Shown one piece after another: positions 27,408-37,617 of a DNA stretch of 64,000 bases. The stretch spans positions 23,048 through 87,047 of the forward strand of contig DKPN01000035.1 in NCBI GenBank assembly GCA_002471195.1, written 5' to 3'. The first letter of the stretch is position 1, and each line of letters begins with the position of its first letter. The translations under genes and the position numbers were made by a program. The notes beneath the pieces are model-generated. The model made no database searches and was not told where the DNA came from. It worked only from the letters and a program-made list of their open reading frames with translations. The DNA is from Bacteroides sp. UBA7333 (GTDB taxonomy: Bacteria; Bacteroidota; Bacteroidia; Bacteroidales; Bacteroidaceae).

Positions 27408-28367
27408 ATGAATATCTCTTTAAAGTATATCGCAATTATATTCTTTTTTATAACTTGCAACATATGTTGTCAAACAAAAACTGATAATAAAATGAAGTAT
27501 AATGATTTAACGCCTAAAGAGGCACATGTTATATTAAATAAAGGAACAGAAGCACCTTATATAGGAGAGTTTACTGATAATAAAGCCAAAGGTACTTATG
27601 TGTGTAGACAATGCAATGCACCACTATATTTATCGAAAGATAAGTTTAACTCAGGATGTGGATGGCCTAGTTTTGATGATGAAATAGATGGTGCCGTACT
27701 TAGAATACCCGATGCAGATGGAATGCGAACTGAAATAGTATGTGCCAATTGCAAAGGACACTTAGGACATGTATTTTTAAATGAGGGGTTTACCGATAAA
27801 CAGACTCGACACTGTGTCAACTCTATTTCAATGGAGTTTGTACCTGAAGAACAACAATTAAAACCAACAATAAAAATGGAGAATAATTTAAAAAAAGCAT
27901 ATTTTGCCTCAGGATGTTTTTGGGGAACCGAGTATTATTTTAGTAAACTAAAAGGAGTGATCGAAACATCTGTAGGATATATGGGTGGCCATATTAAAAA
28001 CCCAACCTATGAAGATGTATGTACTAAAAAGAGTGGTCATTTAGAAACCGTTGAAATAGTATATGATCCTACAAAAATAAGTTATGATGATTTAGTGAAA
28101 TTTTTCTTTGAAACCCATGATTTCAGTCAAGAAAATGGGCAAGGTCCTGACATTGGCCCCCAATATAAATCGGTAATATTCTATCAATCGCCTACAGAAA
28201 AAGAGGTGGATGAAAAATATATCAAAATATTAAAAGATAAGGGTTATAAAGTTGCCACTACCCTGCAGCCAACTTCAAAGTTTTGGAAAGCAGAAAATTA
28301 TCATCAGCAATATTATGATCATAAGGGATCGACTCCTTATTGCCATTCATACAAAGCAATATTTTAA
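27408..28367 (+). CDS. Exported MsrB-MsrA methionine sulfoxide reductase fusion
   Basis: Repairs oxidised methionine: the MsrB half reduces the R isomer, the MsrA half the S isomer. A hydrophobic N-terminus (1-22) ending ITCNICCQ looks like a signal peptide, possibly lipoprotein type, so it acts outside the cytoplasm. MsrB spans about 29-147, with zinc Cys66, 69, 112 and 115 and catalytic Cys136 in RHCVNS. MsrA spans about 158-319, with catalytic Cys170 in SGCFWGTE. The order B-A is the reverse of the A-B order of Neisseria PilB. There is no thioredoxin-like domain to recycle it, so an exported reductant must exist elsewhere. Confidence 0.94.
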   Translation: MNISLKYIAIIFFFITCNICCQTKTDNKMKYNDLTPKEAHVILNKGTEAPYIGEFTDNKAKGTYVCRQCNAPLYLSKDKFNSGCGWPSFDDEIDGAVLRIPDADGMRTEIVCANCKGHLGHVFLNEGFTDKQTRHCVNSISMEFVPEEQQLKPTIKMENNLKKAYFASGCFWGTEYYFSKLKGVIETSVGYMGGHIKNPTYEDVCTKKSGHLETVEIVYDPTKISYDDLVKFFFETHDFSQENGQGPDIGPQYKSVIFYQSPTEKEVDEKYIKILKDKGYKVATTLQPTSKFWKAENYHQQYYDHKGSTPYCHSYKAIF

Positions 28368-28381
28368 TTAGCAATAGCAAT

Positions 28382-28432
28382 AAAAGAAGAAGAAGAAGTA
28401 TATTAGCCATTTAATATACTTCTTCTTCTTTT
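28382..28432. terminator. Bidirectional terminator between msrBA and the GH20 gene
   Basis: A long stem of AAGAAGAAGAAGTATATTA pairs with TAATATACTTCTTCTTCTT around a loop near 28404-28410, with A and T runs on both sides. It can serve both convergent genes. Confidence 0.75.
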
Positions 28433-28465
28433 ATAAATATCTATATCTCTGTACTGAAATCTTCA

Positions 28466-30550
28466 TTATCGAACAATAATTTCATCGAGAAATAACCAAC
28501 CTGTTTTTTCTTCGTTGCGTTTTGCATAAACACTGATATAGCGAGCTTCCGATTCACCTTCCCATTGATATGTTTCGAAAGCCAACAATTCATACTCTGG
28601 AGAAGTTTGCGTTTCAATTTTTGTTAACTCTGTAAAATTCTCACCGTCCATCGAAACAGAATAAACAACTTCCGTAGGCATCCACAACCATGGACCGGCC
28701 AATTGCATGAACTCGGTTTTAATTGATTTAATAGGAGTCACCTCACCTAAATCGATCACTACATCAACATATTTTTTCACAAAGCCTTGCCAACGATTAT
28801 CATTATACATCCAGTCGCCACAATAGCCGTCAACTAATGCAGAATCACCTCCTGCAGGATATTGACTTGAATATGCAGAATTATAGATCACTTTTTTTCC
28901 ACGCGCTAAATGATCGATAGGCGTTTCACTTCCTTCGCGGGCACCCACTTCATTTTTCAAATCAAAAGTATTGTATCCGTTGGCTTGCAACCAGTCTACC
29001 TCTTTTAAAGCTTTCTCGTGGAAGCGATCCCATGATTTATTTGAAGGATTTGTCCAAGCGATTTCAGATAGTGCAAGAATACGAGGATATAGCATATATT
29101 CAGCATGTTCGGGGGTTGGAATATATTCAGTCCATAAATTGGCTTGAACCCCTTTTATTAAGTGCGCTTTATCTTTTACCTCTTCTGGAACAGGGTTGTA
29201 TGAGTAAACTTTAGCCAAAGTAGTATAACCTCCAATAGCTTCGGGCTCATTAATGGGTGCATCTTGATAAGAGTCGAAGTAGCAATAACCACCAGGAGTC
29301 ATAATCACTTCATGCCCCTGTTGCACAGCTTTAATACCGCCCTCTTCGCCTCTCCATGACATAACGATAGAATTAGGAGCCAAACCACCTTCAAGAATTT
29401 CATCCCAACCAATCATCTTTTTATTTTGCGATTGTAGAAATTCTTGCATACGATGAATTAAATAGCTTTGTAATTCATCTACATCTTTCAAGCCCTCGTC
29501 TTTCATGCGTTTTTGGCAAGCTTTACATGCTTTCCAAGTATTTTTATTAGCCTCATCTCCACCAATATGAATATATTCAGTTGGAAACATATCAATAGTT
29601 TCTAAAAGAACATTTTGCAAAAACTCGAAAGTAGCCTCTTTACCAATACAGAATTCGGCGGTAGTATATGGTATACCCGTACATGACAATTCGGGATAAA
29701 TAGCAGTAACCTCTTCTGAGTGAGCAGGCATTTCAATTTCAGGAATAACTGTGATATGACGTTGACGTGCATATTCTACTATTTCCTTTACATCATCTTT
29801 TGTATAATATCCTCCTTCGGCATTTTCATCATTCTCATCACAATAATGACGATCGGCTTTCCACCACTCTTTCCATGTTTTATATGGACGAAAAGCACCT
29901 TTTTGGGTTAGCTCAGGATATCGATCTATCTGCAAACGCCATCCTGCTCCATCAGTTAAATGCCAATGAAAATAGTTCAATTTATAACGAGCCATTGCAT
30001 CCAGCTGCTTTTTAATGAACTCTTTCGAATAAAAATGACGTGATACATCTAAATGCATACCTCTATATTCGAAGCGAGGATAATCGACTACATCAACAGT
30101 CGGAAATGTTACTAAACCATTATCTTGTATATTGGCCAATTGAAGTAAACTTTGTACAGCATAAAAAATACCAGCCGACGATGTGGCTTCAACTTTGATA
30201 TTTTTATTACTTATCGACATAGAGTAGCCCCCATCCACTGTCAAAGTATCGCCAATAGTGGACACAATGTCAAAACTTATTCTAGCCGAAGATGCTGCAT
30301 CAGTGCTTTGCAAAGCCAAAGGCGATGCTTTTAAATATTCAGAAAGATCATCTTTTTCTTTACCCGATAAATTGGTATAAAACTGGCTACCAACTTTTGT
30401 TTCAAAAGTTTTACCTGTATATGAAACCGATTGTGGAAATGGAATGATTGTGTTGGGCTCAATATTGCTTTTACAACCGATAAACAATAATGAGACACAA
30501 AAGCATAAAAATAATTTTGGAAGACAACAATAGACTTTGTGTTTTACCAT
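28466..30550 (-). CDS. GH20 beta-N-acetylhexosaminidase, lipoprotein (PUL A)
   Basis: Removes terminal beta-GlcNAc or GalNAc from glycans. Lipobox LFIGC gives Cys26. A GH20b N-terminal domain (about 30-155) precedes the catalytic barrel: FEYRGMHLDVSRHF, FHWHLTDGAGWRL and HIGGDEANKNTW with the Asp332-Glu333 catalytic pair. The C-terminal ~140 residues form an F5/8-type (discoidin-like) beta-sandwich (VDVVIDLGEVTPIKSI). The length is 694. It lies downstream of two GH85 genes on the same strand, after an intervening terminator. Substrate-assisted catalysis via the Asp-Glu pair is established for the family; the exact glycan is inferred. Confidence 0.94.
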   Translation of the reverse strand: MVKHKVYCCLPKLFLCFCVSLLFIGCKSNIEPNTIIPFPQSVSYTGKTFETKVGSQFYTNLSGKEKDDLSEYLKASPLALQSTDAASSARISFDIVSTIGDTLTVDGGYSMSISNKNIKVEATSSAGIFYAVQSLLQLANIQDNGLVTFPTVDVVDYPRFEYRGMHLDVSRHFYSKEFIKKQLDAMARYKLNYFHWHLTDGAGWRLQIDRYPELTQKGAFRPYKTWKEWWKADRHYCDENDENAEGGYYTKDDVKEIVEYARQRHITVIPEIEMPAHSEEVTAIYPELSCTGIPYTTAEFCIGKEATFEFLQNVLLETIDMFPTEYIHIGGDEANKNTWKACKACQKRMKDEGLKDVDELQSYLIHRMQEFLQSQNKKMIGWDEILEGGLAPNSIVMSWRGEEGGIKAVQQGHEVIMTPGGYCYFDSYQDAPINEPEAIGGYTTLAKVYSYNPVPEEVKDKAHLIKGVQANLWTEYIPTPEHAEYMLYPRILALSEIAWTNPSNKSWDRFHEKALKEVDWLQANGYNTFDLKNEVGAREGSETPIDHLARGKKVIYNSAYSSQYPAGGDSALVDGYCGDWMYNDNRWQGFVKKYVDVVIDLGEVTPIKSIKTEFMQLAGPWLWMPTEVVYSVSMDGENFTELTKIETQTSPEYELLAFETYQWEGESEARYISVYAKRNEEKTGWLFLDEIIVR

Positions 30551-30579
30551 GATTCAATGAATAAATAAATTAGTTATAT

Positions 30580-30618
30580 AAAAATACTCCCTGAGAGCAT
30601 TATTGATTCTCAGGGAGT
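30580..30618 (-). terminator. Hairpin terminator between GH85 (30,647-34,414) and GH20
   Basis: The perfect 11-base stem ACTCCCTGAGA (30586-30596) with TCTCAGGGAGT (30608-30618) is followed on the minus strand by ATTTTTAT. Confidence 0.85.
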
Positions 30619-30646
30619 AAAATTAATAAATTAATTATATAAATGA

Positions 30647-33600
30647 TTATTTCTTAAATAGTTTAATAGTCTTAATACATTTATTAGCTTCGGTAATACG
30701 CATTACATAAGTACCTGGCTCTGCATTTAATGAAATATAAACCACCTCGTTCGAAGTTGCATCCAATGCTTGCGACTCAATAATTCTACCATCTAATGAA
30801 TAAATTTCGACAGTATAATTCCCTTCTTGTACAAATTTCATATATACACCATCTACAAATGGATTAGGGTAAGTAGTAATATCTTCTACTCTATTATCTT
30901 CCACACCTGTACCACCTGTGATCAAAATCATTGGAGTAGCTACTGTGTGTGTGCCCCATTTGTTTTCTAAAGTTACATTTACATTGTACTCGCCATTATG
31001 AGGGAATTGCAATTGTGCTCCATTAGCTGTTTCTGTTACATTAGCTCCATTTGCATCCCATTTAGCTTTAGTAATGATATCAAGTGTACCTGTTAAACTT
31101 GGATTGCCCAAGACAGTGTTGTCAGCTTCTTGATTTTCCAATACGGCTCCTGCTGTATTTTCTCCACCCGAACCAACAATTTGTACAACCGATCCAATTA
31201 AATTGCCGCCTGTTCCTTTATTTGCAAATGATGATTGCACTCCATCTCCATCAGCCATCAATTCTTCAAAATCCCAATATCCAATTAGGTTAGAAGGTAC
31301 AGAGCGGTTGTAATATCCTTTCATTGCATCTTCCATTTCGGATGGTGTCAACACCTTATTCCAAGCTTGAACATCATCAATAGTACCGGTAAATCCACTA
31401 TGATAAACGTTAGGACCGCCAATGTATACATAAATCGGATTTTGTCCACAATTATTTTTAGTATTATCTCCTCCAAAAGCTCTAGTTTGTGAAGCCACTT
31501 TTTTTCCGTTCAACCACAACTCTTGTTTTCCACCTCCAATTGAAATAGCCACATGTGTCCATACATTAACAGGAACAGTAAAGTCATTATCCATACAGTT
31601 CTGATTTGGACTTTCGTGTGGATTACCGCCGAAACCTGGATTAGTTTCTGTGTGTTGTGTAAACGATATCACATCATCATTTAGAGTATTATATGCTGAT
31701 TTAGGCCATACATGTACCCAGAAAGTACCCCAGTTATTATGAGGCCATCCACCTGTAAAGTCGCGCTTATTAATCAAGTTAGTACCAAATTTGTCATGCG
31801 ACCATTTATCAGGTTTAAACCAGAATGCAAAAGTGTAATTATCAGTAGAACCGATTTGTTCGGAAACTTTAAACATATCGGGATCTTTAATGACCAATCC
31901 GCGAGACACCTTGCCTTCGCCTAAGCGATTAATCGTTAAAGTAGCGTTAATATTTTCATTAACACTTGCTTCCGTCTTGTCCAAAGCAATACCTCCTAAT
32001 ACAGGAACTGCGCCGGTTGCTTCGGGAGTAATTTGTATAAAACCTCTTGTGATGGCTAAATTGCCTTTGCTATTAGTTAAGTATAAATCATATTGACCTT
32101 CTTCTGGTAACTGGAATTGAGCAGAAGTACTATTTTCAACAACAGCAGCAGACACACCTGTTAAAGAGTTTTTGAGTTCCCATTTTTGTGCAGGCTCTTG
32201 CATTGTATCTTCCATACGAATCACAAATTGTTCATTAGCCTTGATGACAGGTTTATCAACTAAAACTGTCTCAATCGGATCATCATATGCTAAAGCTTGG
32301 TAATCTGTCCAAGCAATATCTGAAGTCACGGTTCCATCAGGAGCAACTGCACGTACGCCATATCTTACCTCACGATTTTCGAAACCTGAAACAATTGGAG
32401 CACCAATTACATAGGCAGCCCAAGAGGGTGTGGCTGTTACCAAACGAGCTTCTTGACCTTTTTGTTGAATAAAGATTTCAAAAAACCAAGTATCTACTTC
32501 ATCGTTATATGTTTTAACCGAACCGGCTTCTTCTTTACTGGCATAACGTATTTTAAAATCGGCAGCATTATGACGGCCTCTTAATACCTCCACCTCTTTG
32601 ATGACCGGTTTTACAGGATTAAATGTTTGGGTTTGATCTAAAACTGCTAATTCACCAATCAACATGGCATAGTCAGCAGGTGCATTTTCTACTGTCAACC
32701 CGATCATTGCGATTTCATCTCCATTATTTAAACCTAATGCAGCAGCTGTCGTTGTAAATGTTTTCCATTCACCCATTGCATCGGTAGCAGGCAATGCTAT
32801 CTCTTTATACTCTGTCAATGCACCCAATTTGCTTACAAATAATTTAGCTTTGGCATCTGTACCATTTAATACTTTATAAGTAATGCTAATCGGATTATTA
32901 CCGTTAACAACTAATTTCGTTTTAAATAACTTTACACGCGAAAAATCTGTTGCGCCATGAAGTTTTAATGATGATCCTGCATACCAAGCATCTTCGAAAG
33001 TTAAGTTTGCCTTTACCAAACCATTGATATTGTCGGTTGTAACTACATCATTGCGATCTGTAATCCAAAATCTCCATGTTGGCATAAAGTCTTGCATACC
33101 CAAGTTATACCATTTATTAGGAAATACATCTTTACCATCTACTTTATATGTAAGACCATTTCCTAAGCTAAAGCGAGTTACAAAAGGCAATTGTTGTATG
33201 GTCGATTTTGCAGTTAAGAAAGCCGCCAAACCATGAAAAGTTTTCAAATCGGCATTGCTTAATCCACAATTAGTACGAATAGAAGGAAGCAAACCCGGAT
33301 TGCGATAGCCACCTGAATACATTAATTCTTGTTTTTCCAAATAAGCCTCTTGTATCGCTAAGTCAGATCCACCATTATCGGTTGCCGATTGATGAATTAA
33401 ACTTTGCGCATGTGCTCCCCAAAAACCGATAGAAATGGGATTATCTTTTAAAGCTTGCCAATAATTATTTTTTAAAGAGCGCCCTTGAATATCAAATCCG
33501 GCATAATAATCATAACTATTTCTGCCCATTTGATTGGCTTTAGCAACTGAGTTACTTAAAATACTGCCTGTCCAATTATAGTTAGCGAACATCATATCAG

Positions 33601-34414
33601 TAACCACTTTATTGCTAGCACCAAACATATTTTGATTGTGCGACCCTAAACCTCTATCAAAGGTAATACCTCCTGATTCATTTGTACCGTCATACCAATG
33701 CAGTTGAAAATCCCAATCAATGCTTTTCGCTTCTGTGTGACACTCTGCAAAAAAATCGATAATTTCACTCATAAATGAGCTATTGCTATAAAATTCAGAA
33801 TTACAACCTAATGCATCAATACCGTAATATTTCATCAATTCAACAATCTTACGCTTATTGACAAAGTTATCATCAAAATCACGCTCAGTCATCATTTGAA
33901 AGTTTTTAGAGTGATCATCATATGCATAAGCAGAAATTCTTGCAGCCCATGGAATACTAGCTACACAACCTACTTTCACACCATTTTTATGAGCCACATC
34001 ACTTAAACCGGCTGTTACACGCATCCATGGCCCCGTCCAGTTGCCATGAATATCAATATACGACCATAAACTAAAGTTATCCGATTCTAAGTTATATCTT
34101 GGTAAACCTTTCCATGCAGTCGAAGGGTCGTCGAGTGGAACCCAAAGACACATTTTTCGACCACGATTTACATCTTGGTGAATTTGATAATCTCCTTCGT
34201 TTATTCTTTCGAGTGGGCGAACACGAGAGATATAGAATTGATCGTCCATTGTTGATACTCCTTCAGGAGCCACTCCGGGTTCCCAAGCTTCAATAATCGT
34301 ATGAAGACTTTTATTGACATCCTTTATATCCAAAGGATGCAATGGAGTACGTTGTGCCCAAGTTGCAGAAAGCGCAACTAGCGAAAAAGCAGTTGTTGCT
34401 AAAATTCTTTTCAT
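30647..34414 (-). CDS. GH85 endo-beta-N-acetylglucosaminidase with LamG and T9SS sorting domains
   Basis: Cleaves the chitobiose core of N-glycans. The mature start is a signal peptide (1-20, LSATWA/Q) after the ATG at 34414; an upstream in-frame ATG at 34477 gives no signal peptide and lies within a hairpin region. GH85 features: FSLWSYIDIHGNW, DVAHKNGVKVG, then YYGIDALGCNSEF with the catalytic Asn205 and Glu207, HWYDGTNESGGITF and YDYYAGFDIQGR. A LamG-type domain (about 860-1080; TFAFWFKPDKW, VAISIGGGKQELWLNGK) and PKD-like parts follow. The last ~75 residues (TYPNPFVDGVYM ... KTIKLFKK) are a type A T9SS sorting domain. The length is 1255. It is close kin of the GH85 at 51,847. Confidence 0.88.
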   Translation of the reverse strand: MKRILATTAFSLVALSATWAQRTPLHPLDIKDVNKSLHTIIEAWEPGVAPEGVSTMDDQFYISRVRPLERINEGDYQIHQDVNRGRKMCLWVPLDDPSTAWKGLPRYNLESDNFSLWSYIDIHGNWTGPWMRVTAGLSDVAHKNGVKVGCVASIPWAARISAYAYDDHSKNFQMMTERDFDDNFVNKRKIVELMKYYGIDALGCNSEFYSNSSFMSEIIDFFAECHTEAKSIDWDFQLHWYDGTNESGGITFDRGLGSHNQNMFGASNKVVTDMMFANYNWTGSILSNSVAKANQMGRNSYDYYAGFDIQGRSLKNNYWQALKDNPISIGFWGAHAQSLIHQSATDNGGSDLAIQEAYLEKQELMYSGGYRNPGLLPSIRTNCGLSNADLKTFHGLAAFLTAKSTIQQLPFVTRFSLGNGLTYKVDGKDVFPNKWYNLGMQDFMPTWRFWITDRNDVVTTDNINGLVKANLTFEDAWYAGSSLKLHGATDFSRVKLFKTKLVVNGNNPISITYKVLNGTDAKAKLFVSKLGALTEYKEIALPATDAMGEWKTFTTTAAALGLNNGDEIAMIGLTVENAPADYAMLIGELAVLDQTQTFNPVKPVIKEVEVLRGRHNAADFKIRYASKEEAGSVKTYNDEVDTWFFEIFIQQKGQEARLVTATPSWAAYVIGAPIVSGFENREVRYGVRAVAPDGTVTSDIAWTDYQALAYDDPIETVLVDKPVIKANEQFVIRMEDTMQEPAQKWELKNSLTGVSAAVVENSTSAQFQLPEEGQYDLYLTNSKGNLAITRGFIQITPEATGAVPVLGGIALDKTEASVNENINATLTINRLGEGKVSRGLVIKDPDMFKVSEQIGSTDNYTFAFWFKPDKWSHDKFGTNLINKRDFTGGWPHNNWGTFWVHVWPKSAYNTLNDDVISFTQHTETNPGFGGNPHESPNQNCMDNDFTVPVNVWTHVAISIGGGKQELWLNGKKVASQTRAFGGDNTKNNCGQNPIYVYIGGPNVYHSGFTGTIDDVQAWNKVLTPSEMEDAMKGYYNRSVPSNLIGYWDFEELMADGDGVQSSFANKGTGGNLIGSVVQIVGSGGENTAGAVLENQEADNTVLGNPSLTGTLDIITKAKWDANGANVTETANGAQLQFPHNGEYNVNVTLENKWGTHTVATPMILITGGTGVEDNRVEDITTYPNPFVDGVYMKFVQEGNYTVEIYSLDGRIIESQALDATSNEVVYISLNAEPGTYVMRITEANKCIKTIKLFKK

Positions 34415-34461
34415 AACATTTGTGTAATTTATAATATCAAAAATAAAGTCAGCATATAAAT

Positions 34462-34510
34462 ATAAAAGCTGCCTCATAAAAGCCGAGGTTAAGGCATTAT
34501 AAGGCAGCTT
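34462..34510 (-). terminator. Hairpin terminator between the two PUL A GH85 genes
   Basis: AAGCTGCC (34466-34473) pairs with GGCAGCTT (34503-34510); on the minus strand it is followed by TTTATATTTAT. A smaller internal stem-loop of AGCCGAGGTTAAGGC fills the loop. Confidence 0.7.
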
Positions 34511-34521
34511 ATGTCAAATAA

Positions 34522-37500
34522 TTATTGTTTCAATAATTTATGACTTCTGATAACATTCTTGTTTTCTATTTTCAAGATATACATACCCGAAGCAAAATCA
34601 GATATATTAACTTCAGATGGATTACCATTTACAAATTTCAATAATTCACCTTTCAAAGAATATATCCAAACTTTTTCTGCATTGTTAAGATAGAATACAT
34701 CTTGAACTGGATTTGGATAGAATGAAGATACTTCATTATTTCCTTGAATTGATTCTACTCCAGTACCATTCATTTGTTCAGGTTCATCAGCGATACCTTT
34801 ATCATGCAAATCAGGTAAACCTGGACGTTCTGGGTTAGTTCCTGTAATTTCAACTGCATAGTCGATAGAGAAACCTTTTGCAGTTTCGCCGCAAGGGCCA
34901 GGATGTGGGAACCAAGCATCTGAGAACACAAAACGAAGACGGCTTTGTCCTGTTACGGCATCATTAGGAACTGTAAACTCAACCGTGTAACCTGTATTAA
35001 ATTCAGGAGTTCCTTGTCTGATTGTTCCTGCTTCAAAGATCATTTCATCGCCATCAGGTTCAAATGAGTTACTATTATTATAATCGATATAAGCTTTTCC
35101 AAAACACCATTTCAAACCATCATCTTTGCTTGCAGCCAAATAAGATTTAAATGTCAAACTTACTTTCTGTCCTTGTTTCACTTTCAATACATGATTAGAA
35201 GCATCTACATATTGAGTACCATCAGCTTGAGGAGCATTTGCCGTGTAATTCAAGTTTTGATCAGCACCCGATGTAGTCAATTCTGCGATATAACGACACT
35301 CACGTGCGATATCAACTCCTTCAGAAGCAGGATTGATAACAGAAGTACAATAAGGATTATTTGAATATTCCGGAATATTAGCATCAGTAGAGCGTGCTAC
35401 TTTTACCCATTGTATTGGAGAGTAAGATTTCAAATCAGTTGAAGCAGAACGAACACCGATATATGGTTCATCATCAGCTCCATCAAATAGAATGTTACCA
35501 ACAAATGCCGAACGAGTACTTGTTCGAGCAACTTCTGAAACTCTACCTTCTGCACCATTCTTATACATTACCTCATAATGACTGATATTCGCTTCATCAT
35601 TATAAATCATATCCCATTGTGAGCGACTTGCAGTATAACCGGTTGGATTAATCAACCAGTTCAATTTAAGAGACATTGATTTAGTTGTTTCTTCTTTTAC
35701 TTCAACACGCAAACTGCTAGATTTAATTTCTGCTGGAGTCGCTTTTGTATCATCATTGATTTCTAGCTTACCAACCATCATTCTATAATTTCCGGCATAA
35801 TCGCCTTTTACGCGAACACCAATATATTCGATAACATCATTTGTATTGAATCCAGAAAGGTCAAATTTCTTTTCTTGCCACTTACTGTCTGTAGCATTAC
35901 CATAAGGATATTCAATCCAATCATTACTATCAAATTTCTTTACAATGATAGATAAATTCGTAGGTTCCTGACCAGTTAAGGCAGGTTTCACCGCTACTTT
36001 AAGGTAAGGGTTAGCACCTGAAACAGTCAATTTTGTACGGTAAAGAATCACATCAGTACCTGCACTACTTACATTTCCCGACAACAATAAAGAAGAACCG
36101 CCGATATATGAATCTTCGTGTGTGAAAGAAGGTTGAATATCGGTTGAAACAGTAGTAGTACCAGCATTATAAACCAACCAACGATAAGTAGGAACCAAAT
36201 CTTGAGCTCCCATATTATACCAGTTTCCGAAAGTTTTTTTACCTTTATAATTGTAACGCTCGCCATTACCCAAAGCAAAATGAGTATTAAATGGAAGATC
36301 GCCTTGAATAGCTGTTCTTTCAGGAATAAATGAAGCTAAACCACAATAAGTAGATAATGGTGCTTTGTCTCCTTCAGGCTCTAAATTATTGCCTGAATTC
36401 GAAATCGCAGGACGCGACATAGGATTACGATTACCACCTGAGAAAGCTCTTTCAAGCAACTTCTGATAGTTTTCTTGGAATTCCATTGAAGTAGCACCTA
36501 CGTTGTAGCTCATAAAACGGCTTTGATTGTGCTCTCCCCACAAGCATACGCTTGCACGTTTTGATTCTGCATCCTTTTGAAGATCACTCCAACGACGGTT
36601 AAAGTTAACAATCCAAACACCTGTGTACATATCGTCTGCACTACCAAAATTACTTTCAGCTACCTGTACAGAACTCTTAATATTATAAGAGAAATCTCCT
36701 CCGGCATAGTTCAACATTACATCAGCAGTCTTACCGGTTTCTGTTGTGCCCAATAAAGCATCTACATAACGTGAGCTCAAACTTGAGTTGAGTGTATAAA
36801 TCCCAATATGAAATTCATTGAACCCTTTTTCTGCAGCTTTTCTGTATAACTCCTTGTGTAAAGCTACAATATCTTCATTAGAAAAACCTTGATCTTCCCA
36901 GTTATAGTTGATACCATCCTTACCAAAATACATTAAACAGTTGATCAATGGCTCAGTATACTTAAATGTACCATCTGGATTTTTTGTAGTAATCATCTTC
37001 ATGTACTCACCATCTCCTGTACCCCAACTCTCGAAAAATTTGATACCACTATACATATAAGTACCATTTTTATGAGCTGCATCTACCCAAACTGCAGGAG
37101 CTTGAAAAAGACTATGATTCCATGCACCAAAAATATTGGTATAATTCCACATTGAATATACATCATCACTAAATTTACCACTTGGATAACCACCAATGCT
37201 TGGACCGATACCTGTTGGAAGATTCATCCACAGATTTCTATTTTCATATACATCTTGATTCAACTGCTTTGTTTTATCGCGCATTACAGGTGCATATTTC
37301 ACATGTGAGCGATAAAAACCAATATCTTGTAATAAGCCAAGACTTTCTAATTCTTCATCTGTAGGATAATTTCTTCCCTGTTGAAGAGCTTGATAAAAAA
37401 GTTCCAACATTTGTTGATCTTGAAATCCTGTAAAATCAAAGATTTCAGTCGAAGCTGACGGCGGCAAATTGGTTTGTGCCGAAGTCGGATTACTACACGC

Positions 37501-37548
37501 CAGCCAGCAAGCTGTTGCAAGACATGCTAAAGTAGTTTTTTTTAACAT
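34522..37548 (-). CDS. Divergent GH85 endo-beta-N-acetylglucosaminidase with GEVED and T9SS domains
   Basis: The GH85 core is recognisable by YSMWNYTNIFGAWNHS, WVDAAHKNGTYMYSG and a catalytic segment FGKDGINYNWEDQG with Asn216 and Glu218 in the N-x-E arrangement. It lacks the WYD motif seen in the other two GH85 proteins here, so its specificity may differ. The C-terminal region has a GEVED-like beta domain (KAYIDYNNSNSFEPDGDEM ... RLRFVFSDAW) and a type A T9SS sorting domain (YPNPVQDVFYLNN ... RSHKLLKQ). The N-terminus (1-25) is a signal peptide; LACS could also be a lipobox, but T9SS cargo normally uses signal peptidase I. The length is 1008. It follows SusD by 69 bases. Confidence 0.8.
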   Translation of the reverse strand: MLKKTTLACLATACWLACSNPTSAQTNLPPSASTEIFDFTGFQDQQMLELFYQALQQGRNYPTDEELESLGLLQDIGFYRSHVKYAPVMRDKTKQLNQDVYENRNLWMNLPTGIGPSIGGYPSGKFSDDVYSMWNYTNIFGAWNHSLFQAPAVWVDAAHKNGTYMYSGIKFFESWGTGDGEYMKMITTKNPDGTFKYTEPLINCLMYFGKDGINYNWEDQGFSNEDIVALHKELYRKAAEKGFNEFHIGIYTLNSSLSSRYVDALLGTTETGKTADVMLNYAGGDFSYNIKSSVQVAESNFGSADDMYTGVWIVNFNRRWSDLQKDAESKRASVCLWGEHNQSRFMSYNVGATSMEFQENYQKLLERAFSGGNRNPMSRPAISNSGNNLEPEGDKAPLSTYCGLASFIPERTAIQGDLPFNTHFALGNGERYNYKGKKTFGNWYNMGAQDLVPTYRWLVYNAGTTTVSTDIQPSFTHEDSYIGGSSLLLSGNVSSAGTDVILYRTKLTVSGANPYLKVAVKPALTGQEPTNLSIIVKKFDSNDWIEYPYGNATDSKWQEKKFDLSGFNTNDVIEYIGVRVKGDYAGNYRMMVGKLEINDDTKATPAEIKSSSLRVEVKEETTKSMSLKLNWLINPTGYTASRSQWDMIYNDEANISHYEVMYKNGAEGRVSEVARTSTRSAFVGNILFDGADDEPYIGVRSASTDLKSYSPIQWVKVARSTDANIPEYSNNPYCTSVINPASEGVDIARECRYIAELTTSGADQNLNYTANAPQADGTQYVDASNHVLKVKQGQKVSLTFKSYLAASKDDGLKWCFGKAYIDYNNSNSFEPDGDEMIFEAGTIRQGTPEFNTGYTVEFTVPNDAVTGQSRLRFVFSDAWFPHPGPCGETAKGFSIDYAVEITGTNPERPGLPDLHDKGIADEPEQMNGTGVESIQGNNEVSSFYPNPVQDVFYLNNAEKVWIYSLKGELLKFVNGNPSEVNISDFASGMYILKIENKNVIRSHKLLKQ

Positions 37549-37577
37549 AATATTATCATTTAACGTTTATAATAACA

Positions 37578-37599
37578 GGGGTATAACAATCTATACCCC
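37578..37599 (-). other. Intergenic hairpin between susD and the GH85 gene
   Basis: The perfect eight-base stem GGGGTATA/TATACCCC has a six-base loop. No good T-run follows on the minus strand, so a processing or attenuation role is more likely than full termination. Confidence 0.5.
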
Positions 37600-37617
37600 A
37601 TTATCTGATTGTTTATT

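Noticed and set aside
34415..34477. N-terminal extension of the GH85 protein from the ATG at 34477
   Set aside because: It would bury the signal peptide 21 residues in and lies over the hairpin region between the genes.
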